A stretch of DNA of 64,000 nucleotides, from assembly GCF_000224785.1 (NCBI RefSeq), contig NZ_AGAV01000014.1, forward strand, positions 1-64,000, given 5' to 3'. Source of the stretch: Lentibacillus jeotgali (GTDB lineage: Bacteria > Bacillota > Bacilli > Bacillales > Amphibacillaceae). The notes beneath the pieces are model-generated. The model was not told the DNA's origin and did not search any database. It saw only the letters and a list, made by a program, of their open reading frames with translations. Below, in pieces: positions 19,116 through 27,335 of the stretch. Every line of letters starts with the position of its first letter. The first letter of the stretch is position 1. The position numbers were made by a program, and so were the translations under genes.

Positions 19116-19852
19116 GATTTCTCCCCCAAATAGAATACATACAATTGATCGAAATGGTGTTGCTGCTCGCATGTAACTTGATTGTTTTTCATTAGCTCCA
19201 GTATTGCCATGAATGTCACGACTACATGAGAACGAGATGGGTAGTCAAACAGCTGGTCAAAAGATACCCCTTCTGCAGAATGCTTCACCAAATCAAGAAC
19301 TTCAGTCATTCGCTGCTCAATCGGAATATCACTGCTTTTAACTCTAGTTTCCAGCGGTTCATTCCACTTTTTACGCTCGAACATTTTTCCTAAAGCATCA
19401 AGCATATCGTAGATGGATACGTCCCCTCTGGTGACAGGCTGAGTGGTTTCATAGTGCTCGAATGCTACGGGTGGTCTCGTGAAAATTTGATTAGCTTTCA
19501 ATTCCCTGTCTTGCAATTTTTGGGCGGCATCTTTATATTTTCGGTATTCAATCAAACGCTGCATCAATTCTTCCCGCGGGTCTTCCGTATATTCATCATC
19601 AGCTTCTTCTATTTCCTGTATTGGCAGAAGCATCTGGCTTTTCATGGCAAGCAATGTCGCAGCCATCACCAAATATTCACTGGCGATATTTAATTCAAGG
19701 CGCTGCATTGTATGAATATAGTGCATGTACTGCTCGGTTATCTGAGCTACAGGGATATCATATATATCAATCTCATACTGGTTGATCAAGTGCAGCAAAA
19801 GATCAAGAGGACCTTCAAAAGCATCCAACTTCACTTGATATGGCTGATTCAC
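19097..19852 (-). CDS. scpA: Segregation and condensation protein A (kleisin)
   Basis: A 251-residue kleisin that bridges Smc heads; the N-terminal family motif FEGPLDLLLHLI and the C-terminal winged-helix region are present. GTG start behind AAAGGAG; the reading frame upstream to 19942 lacks a site. Overlaps scpB, so both are made together. Confidence 0.92.
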   Translation of the reverse strand: MNQPYQVKLDAFEGPLDLLLHLINQYEIDIYDIPVAQITEQYMHYIHTMQRLELNIASEYLVMAATLLAMKSQMLLPIQEIEEADDEYTEDPREELMQRLIEYRKYKDAAQKLQDRELKANQIFTRPPVAFEHYETTQPVTRGDVSIYDMLDALGKMFERKKWNEPLETRVKSSDIPIEQRMTEVLDLVKHSAEGVSFDQLFDYPSRSHVVVTFMAILELMKNNQVTCEQQHHFDQLYVFYLGEKSWNSMN

Positions 19853-20035
19853 AACTGTTCTCCTTTCATTTACAGCAATACTTATCCACCTTAACACGTA
19901 GTCAGCTGAATAAAGTTTCGTAAATTTGAAATAAACGCCCATACAAGGTGATGACTGTTGTCATAGGTTATTAACGTAAGATAAATGTTACCAAAAAAAC
20001 ATTTATTCGTTAAGCAAAAAAGGAGGAGTATCATT

Positions 20036-20119
20036 ATGAGTTATAACTATGGCGGAGGATTTGCGCTGATCGTTGTATTGTTCATCCTTCTGATTATTGT
20101 CGGTGCTGCTTGGATGTAA
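20036..20119 (+). CDS. YjcZ-type small hydrophobic sporulation peptide
   Basis: A 27-residue peptide starting MSYNYGGGFA followed by one hydrophobic helix (LIVVLFILLIIVGAAW). This Gly/Tyr-rich start plus helix is the YjcZ/YhcO-like family, often annotated as sporulation protein YjcZ and found in spores. AGGAGG lies 8 bp upstream of ATG. Stands alone between scpA and ribT and is followed by a terminator shared with ribT. Confidence 0.85.
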   Translation: MSYNYGGGFALIVVLFILLIIVGAAWM

Positions 20120-20167
20120 GCATTATCCGGCTGGGTGGCAACCCCACTCAGGCAAATATTTACAAAC

Positions 20168-20203
20168 AAAAGCCAGCTCTATAAAAAGGAGCTGGCTTTT
20201 GTT
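20168..20203. terminator. Bidirectional terminator between the YjcZ-like gene and ribT
   Basis: Perfect stem AAGCCAGCTC / GAGCTGGCTT with flanking A and T runs on either side, located between convergent genes. The right end touches the ribT stop codon. Confidence 0.88.
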
Positions 20204-20580
20204 TAGTCACTTTCTTCGTTTCGCTGCTGTTCCTCTTCAATCGATTTATTCAGAAATTGCTGTATCGTTTCATCAGCACAGACTGCATACTTATCACCAA
20301 ACATGTTCTGGATTTCTTTCACCATCATTTTGCCAATCCCTGAATTTCGATGTGAAGGGTTGACAGATATATGCTGGACAACCGCGTCAATATCATTCTC
20401 AATGCGCACGCCGATTGCACCCAGCACATCTTCATTCTTCCATAAGAAAAGGTGCCAATTCGGATTGGTTTCATATTCTTTAATGGTCTGCTGTAATTTT
20501 TTCACATCTTTCTCTTCAGGCATGAAAGATAATAAGCCCATTGCAATCTTTTCATAATTCTTTTTGTAACGAATAAACAT
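20203..20580 (-). CDS. ribT: GNAT acetyltransferase RibT-like
   Basis: A 125-residue GCN5-related acetyltransferase; acetyl-CoA-binding segment VNPSHRNSGIGKMMVKEI. It matches RibT, the last gene of the B. subtilis riboflavin operon, and sits on the scpA side as there. The other rib genes and the FMN riboswitch are not present next to it here. GAGGG before the ATG, and a separate promoter-like sequence upstream, suggest independent expression. Substrate unknown. Confidence 0.78.
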   Translation of the reverse strand: MFIRYKKNYEKIAMGLLSFMPEEKDVKKLQQTIKEYETNPNWHLFLWKNEDVLGAIGVRIENDIDAVVQHISVNPSHRNSGIGKMMVKEIQNMFGDKYAVCADETIQQFLNKSIEEEQQRNEESD

Positions 20581-20681
20581 AAATATCCCTCATTATGATA
20601 GTAACTCACCAATCAAAAAGAGCTGAATATACCCAATATGAATGACTACTCATGCACACTGGATAAACGTTTGTATATATA

Positions 20682-20710
20682 GTTATGCAGCATCAGGCTT
20701 TATTTGTCAA
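20682..20710 (-). promoter_or_regulatory. Candidate sigma-A promoter of ribT
   Basis: Minus-strand consensus -35 TTGACA, 17-bp spacer, -10 CATAAC, about 100 bp before ribT. The rest of the 320-bp gap (20581-20903) is AT-rich with no gene and no riboswitch motif that I can find. Confidence 0.5.
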
Positions 20711-20903
20711 CACTGAACGCTGATTATACCCTCAATAAATTTGCAGGCTAACTAAAAATTAAATACAAATCAATGGTTAATTCCCCTCATGATATCAGGA
20801 ATAAGAAGAATTAAAGCAGCAGTCAATCCCCTTTATGCTGATACAAAGCTGACTTTTTATTCTTATTCATCATTACGATATTTTCACATCAACATACACG
20901 TGC

Positions 20904-21353
20904 TTATTTGCGTCTAATAGCTTCAAAAACTGTATAACCATCTGACTCTTTCCCTTTAAAACGAAATGGAATGATATTAATGAAGGCTATCCATAAATTA
21001 AATAGTAACATTAACAGTAAATAGCTGCCAGGATATACATAATATATAATGGCGCAAATACCTGCAGCCAAAAGACTGCTGAACGGCCCAAAGACAGCTA
21101 TCCTGATGCGTTCAGCCGGCTGGTACGGCGCTTGGCGTTCACTGTATGCCATCCCCCCGATAAAGAAGAATAGACGGATTGCGATATGCATCTTGTTCCA
21201 TATCGTACGGTAAACGATGCTGCCGGCACCTATCGTCAGCGAGATTTTATCAGCTCCAACTGATTTTGCACCAAGCATATGGCCCAGTTCATGGATCGCC
21301 GTCCCTGCCGGAGCAACCACGAAAATCAGATACAGGAATATATAAATGTCCAT
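20904..21353 (-). CDS. Small M50-type (site-2 protease family) membrane metalloprotease
   Basis: A 149-residue protein with zinc motif HELGH (His21, Glu22, His25) in or near the first membrane helix, further helices around 60-70 and 95-130, and a probable third ligand in KESDGYTVF. This is the compact M50 layout without PDZ or CBS domains. Substrate unknown. The ATG lies 5 bp after the ppiB stop with no ribosome binding site, so it is probably translated by coupling to ppiB. Confidence 0.75.
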   Translation of the reverse strand: MDIYIFLYLIFVVAPAGTAIHELGHMLGAKSVGADKISLTIGAGSIVYRTIWNKMHIAIRLFFFIGGMAYSERQAPYQPAERIRIAVFGPFSSLLAAGICAIIYYVYPGSYLLLMLLFNLWIAFINIIPFRFKGKESDGYTVFEAIRRK

Positions 21354-21358
21354 ATCTA

Positions 21359-21796
21359 TTATTCTGTCGTGATTTTTACTTCTTTCATAACATCGCCATT
21401 TTTCATTGATTTAGCAAAGTCAATCCCCGAAGTTACCTGGCCAAAGACAGTGTGGATCCCATCCAAATGCGGCTGTGGTTCATGAACAATAAAAAATTGA
21501 CAGCTACCGGTATCTTTTCCGGCATGAGCCATTGAGAGCGATCCTTCCATATGTTTGTGCGGATTTCCTTCTGTTTCACATTTGATCGTATAGCCGGCAT
21601 TCCCGGTGCCGGTCCCGTTTGGACAGCCGCCTTGACTAACAAACCCGTCAATCACCCGGTGAAATGTTAACCCATCATAAAAATTGCTGTTAGCCAGCTT
21701 TTCAAAATTTGCTGCAGTGTTTGGTGCTTCATTTGGATAGAGTTCGAATTCTATTTTATTTCCGTTTTCCAGCAATATATACCCTTTCTTCTGCAT
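21359..21796 (-). CDS. ppiB: Peptidyl-prolyl cis-trans isomerase B (cyclophilin)
   Basis: A 145-residue single-domain cyclophilin with family segments [19 protein letters not shown] and GSLSMAHAG, plus SCQFFI. Cytoplasmic, no signal peptide. GGAG precedes ATG. Its neighbour lysA and the nearby ribT reproduce the B. subtilis ppiB region. Confidence 0.93.
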   Translation of the reverse strand: MQKKGYILLENGNKIEFELYPNEAPNTAANFEKLANSNFYDGLTFHRVIDGFVSQGGCPNGTGTGNAGYTIKCETEGNPHKHMEGSLSMAHAGKDTGSCQFFIVHEPQPHLDGIHTVFGQVTSGIDFAKSMKNGDVMKEVKITTE

Positions 21797-21862
21797 CGTC
21801 TATGTCTCCTTTTCTCTATTCTTACATTATTTTAGCTGACCTTTCTTCAGAAAACAACAACA

Positions 21863-23170
21863 TCATTCATATGATAGATCATTTTTCACGACATCTTGAT
21901 ATGATTCACGCTGGACTACCAGATGATCCCGGCCATTTTCTACAAAAACCACAGCTGCTTTAGCAAAACGATTATAATGGTTAGCCATTGAATAACCGTA
22001 CGCACCTGTTGAAAATACAGCCAGAATATCGTTGCTTTCAACAGCTGGCACAGGCAGATCCCACATAAGCATATCGCCTGATTCACAGCATTTGCCAGCT
22101 ATAGAAACCGTATCTGTTACTGGTTGGGCTGCCTTGTTTGCCAATACGCCTTCATATTTCGCATTATAAAGGGCGGGACGTATATTATCAGTCATACCTC
22201 CATCAACTGCAACGTAATGGCGTACACCGGGGATCTCTTTTATGGAGCCAACCGTATATAGTGTTATCCCGGCATTACCTGCAATAGCACGCCCGGGTTC
22301 AATCCATATTTCAGGCAGAGGTAAATTAAAGTATGCCGCCTGTTCCTGAACAACGACCGATAATTCCTTCACATGTACAGAATAATCAAGCGGTTTATCC
22401 TCTTGTGTATAGCGGATGCCAAAGCCGCCCCCAAGGTTGAGAACCTCCGGCGTATAATCATATTTTTCATGCCATTCAGCTAATTTCTGAAAAAGAACTT
22501 TTGCCGCCAGCAGAATCTCTTCTGTTTCAAATAATTGAGAGCCGATATGACTGTGCAAACCTTTGAATTGAATATGCTCGCTTCGCTGTAACTGTAAAAA
22601 TGCCTCATCAGCCTGTCCATTAGCCAAATTAAAACCAAACTTGGAATCTTCATTGCCGGTTACAATATAATCATGTGTATTTGGCTCAATCCCCGGAGTC
22701 ACGCGCATTAATACATTCATCGCTTTGTTTTTCCGCTGCAGAATGCTATTGATTAGTTCAATTTCATAAAAATTATCGGCAACTATACACCCTATGTCAT
22801 ATTCGATGGCCATTTCCAGTTCGTCAATACTTTTGTTATTGCCATGCATATGTATTTTATCTGCAGGGAATCCTGCTTCCAGTGCTGTGTATAATTCGCC
22901 CTGTGATACCACATCAAGACTTAATCCTTCCTGTTTAATTACCTGAAGCATTGCAACAGATGAAAAGGCCTTACTGGCATACGCTACTTGCGCCGGAACG
23001 CCAAGCTCCCGAAACGTTTCGACAAAAGCTCTGCAATTCTCTCGGATTAACGAAACATCATAAACATACAGCGGTGTGCCATATTTTTCTGCCAGGGCTA
23101 CCGAGTCAATTCCTCCGATTGCTAGATGTCCTGCTTCATTTAAGTTGAATGGATGGTAATCCAGTATCAT
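21863..23170 (-). CDS. lysA: Diaminopimelate decarboxylase
   Basis: A 435-residue PLP enzyme converting meso-diaminopimelate to lysine, the last step of lysine synthesis. The PLP lysine is in VAYASKAFSS (Lys67); the glycine loop GGGFGIRY and the dimer-site CESGDML are present. GGGGGAA precedes the ATG. The 220-bp leader has two stem-loops but no lysine riboswitch consensus. In relatives lysA lies near spoVA, as here. Confidence 0.94.
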   Translation of the reverse strand: MILDYHPFNLNEAGHLAIGGIDSVALAEKYGTPLYVYDVSLIRENCRAFVETFRELGVPAQVAYASKAFSSVAMLQVIKQEGLSLDVVSQGELYTALEAGFPADKIHMHGNNKSIDELEMAIEYDIGCIVADNFYEIELINSILQRKNKAMNVLMRVTPGIEPNTHDYIVTGNEDSKFGFNLANGQADEAFLQLQRSEHIQFKGLHSHIGSQLFETEEILLAAKVLFQKLAEWHEKYDYTPEVLNLGGGFGIRYTQEDKPLDYSVHVKELSVVVQEQAAYFNLPLPEIWIEPGRAIAGNAGITLYTVGSIKEIPGVRHYVAVDGGMTDNIRPALYNAKYEGVLANKAAQPVTDTVSIAGKCCESGDMLMWDLPVPAVESNDILAVFSTGAYGYSMANHYNRFAKAAVVFVENGRDHLVVQRESYQDVVKNDLSYE

Positions 23171-23209
23171 ATTAAATTCCCCCGTTTAATTCTGATTGAC
23201 TTTTTCAAA

Positions 23210-23262
23210 AATCAGAAAACCCGATATCTGCATTATGTGAATGCGGATATCAAAGTTTTCTA
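23210..23262 (-). promoter_or_regulatory. Structured leader upstream of lysA
   Basis: Nested inverted repeat GAAAAC-GATATC-GCATT / AATGC-GATATC-GTTTTC, ending in GGGTTTTCTGATTTTTG on the minus strand. It lies 45-90 bp upstream of the lysA ATG and could be an attenuator. A shorter CTGATT/AATCAG hairpin overlaps its tail. Confidence 0.45.
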
Positions 23263-23329
23263 TGTTAATTGAAATTCAGATGTCTTAAAGTGTAAAGATA
23301 CTTTACCATACAAAAGCCAAAAACGAAAG

Positions 23330-23363
23330 AGGAAGCGTTCAGAGTTGAAGTGTTCGCTTTCCT
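23330..23363 (-). terminator. Terminator of the spoVA operon
   Basis: Stem AGGAA(A)GCG / CGCTTCCT followed on the minus strand by TCTTTCGTTTTT, 29 bp after the spoVAF stop codon. The stem has one bulged base. Confidence 0.5.
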
Positions 23364-23391
23364 TGTTTTTCATTTTCGGATAACATATGCC

Positions 23392-24867
23392 CTAGGATTT
23401 CGGCTGCCTATAATCATTTTTAGGATGGACGATACTCGGACGCTTCTTGGAGTAAGGTACTGGAACACGTAATACCACTTCAATCATTGCTCTCGCATCA
23501 AACGGTATAAACGGCCACATATATGGTGTATGCAATGATTTTAACTGAATAAGATATAATCCATAAAGGGTAAGACCGACTGTAAAGCCAATCGCGCCGA
23601 AAATTGCTGTAAATAGAATTAATACTATCCTCGCAATTTTATTAGCTACGCCTAACTCATAACTTGGGGTCACATATACCCCAATAGCACTAACCGATAC
23701 ATACAAAATAACCTCGGGACCAAACAGCCCGACATCAATGGCAATCTGTCCGATTAGGACTGCAGCGATTAACCCCATCGAGGTTGCTAGAGGAGTCGGT
23801 GTATGGATAGCGGCCATCCGTAAAAACTCAATTCCTAAATCCGCAAGTATGATTTGAATCGTAATCGGAATTGTCCCTTCCTCTTTAGGCCCAATAAATG
23901 CAAGTTCCTTTGGTAATAATGACGGATCCAACGCAAACAACAGCCACAAAGGCAATAGAAAAATCGATAACATAATCGCAATCATTCTTGCCCAGCGCAT
24001 AACGGTACCGACTACCGGTGACTCACGATATTCCTCAGCATGCTGTGTGTGGTGAAAAAAGGTCGTCGGCAATATCATAACGCTTGGTGAAGTATCCACA
24101 ATCAGTACGACATGCCCTTCCATCAGATGAGTCGCTGCAACATCAGGCCGCTCGGTATACCGGACTAATGGATATGGCTTCCATTTTGGACCGACTATAA
24201 ATTCTTCCAAGGTTTTATCCGTCATCGTAATGCCGTCAATTTCAATTTGATTCAAGCTGTTTTTAACAATTTCAATCAGATCTCTGTCGGTAACATCATC
24301 GATATAACATAGACAGATATCCGTTTTCGATCTTTCGCCGACTTTAAGCATTTCGTGACGAAGCCTGGCATCGCGGATTCGCCTTCTTGTCAATGCCGTA
24401 TTTTCGATAATATTCTCTGTATAGCCATCACGGGATCCTCTGACAACATGCTCTGTATCAGGCTCTTGCGGTGTGCGACCAGGATAATTACGCACATCCA
24501 CAATAAACGCATATTTTACCCCATCAATAAAAATAACCACTAAACCGGATAATACCTGATCGACAACCTCATCCAAGGATTGTGTTCGCTCCACCTGCTG
24601 ATAAATTATCCGGTTTTCAACGATTTCCGAAACCTTTTTCTTGTTAATTTCATCATCATTGATTTGAATAAGCTGACGCATGATTTGCTGTACCACCGAA
24701 GCATCACAGAGTCCGGTAACGTAATACAGCTGAATTTTCGTTTTTAGAACGACTAATTCGCGAAAACCAAGATCAAACGATGTATCCAGCCCAACATTAT
24801 CCTTCATGTATTGCTTGTTTTTTTCTATTTTAGCGTAAATCGGACTTTTATTTTGGTTCTGACTCAT
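23392..24867 (-). CDS. spoVAF: Stage V sporulation protein AF (GerA-family)
   Basis: A 491-residue protein of the GerA/SpoVAF family: large soluble N-terminal half, then four to five membrane helices from about 290. The stretch GGxxVxxxG-like GHVVLIVDTSPSVMILPTTFF is typical of the family. SpoVAF is a spore inner-membrane protein linked to germination. ATG 24867 has GGAG 11 bp upstream. It follows spoVAB directly; the usual spoVAC-AD-AE genes are missing. Confidence 0.88.
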   Translation of the reverse strand: MSQNQNKSPIYAKIEKNKQYMKDNVGLDTSFDLGFRELVVLKTKIQLYYVTGLCDASVVQQIMRQLIQINDDEINKKKVSEIVENRIIYQQVERTQSLDEVVDQVLSGLVVIFIDGVKYAFIVDVRNYPGRTPQEPDTEHVVRGSRDGYTENIIENTALTRRRIRDARLRHEMLKVGERSKTDICLCYIDDVTDRDLIEIVKNSLNQIEIDGITMTDKTLEEFIVGPKWKPYPLVRYTERPDVAATHLMEGHVVLIVDTSPSVMILPTTFFHHTQHAEEYRESPVVGTVMRWARMIAIMLSIFLLPLWLLFALDPSLLPKELAFIGPKEEGTIPITIQIILADLGIEFLRMAAIHTPTPLATSMGLIAAVLIGQIAIDVGLFGPEVILYVSVSAIGVYVTPSYELGVANKIARIVLILFTAIFGAIGFTVGLTLYGLYLIQLKSLHTPYMWPFIPFDARAMIEVVLRVPVPYSKKRPSIVHPKNDYRQPKS

Positions 24868-24905
24868 AAGATTCAACGCTCCACTATTCTGTACTTATAA
24901 ATAAT

Positions 24906-25334
24906 TTATTTTACAAATATCGTCCATTGAAAAAGGGATCCGGCTATTTTGCCAAATACGATAGCCATTAATAACCACAACAACTTATCTTCCATCTGAA
25001 TGCGTTTTGACAGAACTGGAAATACATTCAGCACTTCCGTTAAAGCAGCTGCCAGCATTCCATTAAATACCCCGTGAAAAGCACCCCATAACACGAGCAG
25101 CAGCACCGGTTGATCCCATGATACATCCGCAAAAGACATGAATATGCCAAATAACGACCCTAGAATGATACTTGCGATATATACCGGTATCAACTCGTCC
25201 GTCTTGCTCAACTGAATTAGCCTTGGTATGATGCCCAATACCGTTAAGAAAGCAACAAAACCGCCCCCAACAGCCACACCAGCAGCGAATCCGATCATCA
25301 CCTCCAGCAGACTAGTGAATATGCTTGTCATCAT
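24906..25334 (-). CDS. spoVAB: Stage V sporulation protein AB
   Basis: A 142-residue hydrophobic protein with about four to five membrane helices, matching SpoVAB in length, position after spoVAA and glycine-rich first helix (GFAAGVAVGGGFVAFLTVLG). Overlaps the spoVAA 3' end by 23 bp. Confidence 0.87.
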   Translation of the reverse strand: MMTSIFTSLLEVMIGFAAGVAVGGGFVAFLTVLGIIPRLIQLSKTDELIPVYIASIILGSLFGIFMSFADVSWDQPVLLLVLWGAFHGVFNGMLAAALTEVLNVFPVLSKRIQMEDKLLWLLMAIVFGKIAGSLFQWTIFVK

Positions 25335-25929
25335 TTAACGTGTTCTCATAATGGGCAAGATATTGATCCATGTTCTGCTGGTAATTAAAGATTTCAACTT
25401 CGAGAGGGCTTGGTTCCTCATTAATTCGTTTGCGGAACCAGTGATTAAAAAACAGAAGCATACCGATTCCCAGTCCAAACGAGTACGGTATCTGAATCCA
25501 TAAGGGATATTGGCTCTGTTCGCCTGTCAGTAAGTAATGAAGTTTTTGCTGAACCTCCTGCATACTGACATCGTAATGAAAATTGATAATAGTCATGGCG
25601 GTTCCAATAAAAAGAAGCAGCCAAACAATTGCTGTAATCATAATGTTTGGCGATTTTTTATGTTTTGGGATACGTATAAGTGTATGTGATGGTCCGACAA
25701 TCTGAAATTCAAGTCCGCTATATTGCGTGTTTAAATGATCAATGACCAGAAAACTGTCCACAATCACGACATTCAGATCTTTTTTTGTAATACGATAGAT
25801 AGGTGTTTTTTCCAATTCATTTTTCAATCGAGACGTTGTAGAAATGTGGGCAATATCCTTAAGGTTAACTTTCTTCAAAACCGGCATTTCAATACTCTTC
25901 TTCATGCGCAAATATACAATCTCCGACAT
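25312..25929 (-). CDS. spoVAA: Stage V sporulation protein AA
   Basis: A 205-residue protein: soluble N-terminal domain (VYLRMKKSIEMP and LKDIAHIST are typical) and two C-terminal membrane helices (about 105-125 and 150-170). First gene of the spoVA operon, expressed in the forespore in relatives. AGAGGGTG precedes the ATG. Divergent from spoIIP across about 220 bp. Confidence 0.87.
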   Translation of the reverse strand: MSEIVYLRMKKSIEMPVLKKVNLKDIAHISTTSRLKNELEKTPIYRITKKDLNVVIVDSFLVIDHLNTQYSGLEFQIVGPSHTLIRIPKHKKSPNIMITAIVWLLLFIGTAMTIINFHYDVSMQEVQQKLHYLLTGEQSQYPLWIQIPYSFGLGIGMLLFFNHWFRKRINEEPSPLEVEIFNYQQNMDQYLAHYENTLNDDKHIH

Positions 25930-26152
25930 TCGGGATACACCCTCTCTACGATGTTGTATGAAGTAGTATTTGTTAAAAGCAGGATAATTATCACAAAAGA
26001 ATTAGCTAGGTTATCTCGAATTTAAATTCTAATCAATCCAATTCAGCATATTATTTCTATTAAGGCGCTATTAGTTAACTGGATTAATGGCTCTTTGAGC
26101 ACGATTGTCAAGAGACCTATTAATGGCTTTACAAAAAGGCGGGCTGGTTTTT

Positions 26153-27280
26153 GTGAAAATAAAGTACCATATTATAACTTACATCATTTGTGTTTGTCTT
26201 ATATTTTTACTCGTGTCATTCATATCCGTATCCAATAAACAAAATGGAGTTTTTCATTTTGCCGCTATTAATGAATTAACAGAATCCGATTTAATTTCGG
26301 AATCACTCGTGCTTTTGATGAGTTCTGAAATACCTCAACTGAAACAAAATTTAAATGAAAATAATATAAATTCGCCTGATTTTTCTTCTTTAATGTTTGC
26401 ATTCACTTCAGGCATAACTCCCAAAAATTTCACAAGTTTGCTTGAACTTGAACTGCCGGGGATGAAATCATTTTCCAATGGTGTGCATCTGCAAGGAAGC
26501 GATTCTGAATTGACAGCGATGCCGGTTGAGTCACCTCCTCCTGATTTTGACAAACTTCTGAAAGAGGACGGATCTGACAATCAGTCTGAACAGGAAGGTG
26601 AGACCACCCAGGAAACGTCCGATGCAGAGGTATTTATTTATCATAGTCATGCCTGGGAAGCTTTTTTGCCTTTACTTGATGATGAGGAGAAGAAACCGAG
26701 TGAAGCATCGAGTACAAATAATAAAGAAAATATTGTACTTGCAGGGTCAATGCTCGCGGATCAACTGGAAAAGAGAGGCGTCAATACCCTTCATGATAAA
26801 ACTAATGTTACAGCAAGTCTTAACGAAAAAGGCTGGGGGCCCGGTAATTCATATGAATTTTCCCGGCAGTCCGTTAAAGAAGTCATGTCCTCGAATGACA
26901 ATGTAAGCTATTTTATCGATATTCACCGTGATGCCTTGCGTAAAGACCAGACGACAGTAACGATTGACGGCAAGGATTATGCAAAATTATTCTTTATTGT
27001 AGGAGTCGGCCATGAGGATTACGAGAAAAACCTCAAATTTGCAAAGGAATTGAACAATCAGATTGAAGCGAAATATCCCGGGCTCAGCAAAGGTATATAT
27101 GAAAAAAGCAAATCCGAAGGGAATGGTGTATATAATCAAGATATTTCAGGACGTTCACTGTTAATCGAATTCGGCGGGATTGATAATAATCGCGAGGAAC
27201 TCAGCAATACAGCTGAGGTTATGGCGGAAGTCCTTAGTGAACACCAAAAAGACGCTGAAAAGGTTAACAATACAGATTAA
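26153..27280 (+). CDS. spoIIP: Stage II sporulation protein P
   Basis: A 375-residue cell-wall hydrolase (amidase and endopeptidase) of the SpoIIP family: N-terminal membrane anchor (about 5-28), variable acidic linker, then the catalytic domain with VFIYHSHAWEAF, YFIDIHRDA, and the C-terminal LLIEFGGIDNNREE. It works with SpoIID and SpoIIM during engulfment. GTG 26153 is chosen because AAGGCGGG lies about 10 bp upstream; ATG 26123 is an alternative. In B. subtilis spoIIP follows gpr; here it lies between spoVA and spoIIA, so it may be a relocated or second copy. Confidence 0.85.
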   Translation: MKIKYHIITYIICVCLIFLLVSFISVSNKQNGVFHFAAINELTESDLISESLVLLMSSEIPQLKQNLNENNINSPDFSSLMFAFTSGITPKNFTSLLELELPGMKSFSNGVHLQGSDSELTAMPVESPPPDFDKLLKEDGSDNQSEQEGETTQETSDAEVFIYHSHAWEAFLPLLDDEEKKPSEASSTNNKENIVLAGSMLADQLEKRGVNTLHDKTNVTASLNEKGWGPGNSYEFSRQSVKEVMSSNDNVSYFIDIHRDALRKDQTTVTIDGKDYAKLFFIVGVGHEDYEKNLKFAKELNNQIEAKYPGLSKGIYEKSKSEGNGVYNQDISGRSLLIEFGGIDNNREELSNTAEVMAEVLSEHQKDAEKVNNTD

Positions 27281-27299
27281 AAAGTTAAAGCTGACAGAA

Positions 27300-27332
27300 A
27301 AGGCTGTCCCGGATTAACTTCAGGACAGCCTT
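27300..27332. terminator. Terminator between spoIIP and sigF
   Basis: Perfect 10-bp stem AAGGCTGTCC / GGACAGCCTT between convergent genes, with TTTTCTGTC following on the minus strand and ending 4 bp from the sigF stop. Confidence 0.78.
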
Positions 27333-27335
27333 GAT

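Noticed and set aside
20581-20903. FMN riboswitch or riboflavin gene remnants near ribT
   Set aside because: No AGGGGTATCCGGGGCAGG-like core on either strand and no coding similarity to rib genes.
23171-23391. Lysine riboswitch upstream of lysA
   Set aside because: Only about 220 bp with simple hairpins; the conserved L-box core sequences are not visible.
25983-25992. GATAATTATC, a Fur-box-like palindrome upstream of spoVAA
   Set aside because: Only 10 bp and lacks the outer half of the consensus; spore genes are not expected Fur targets.
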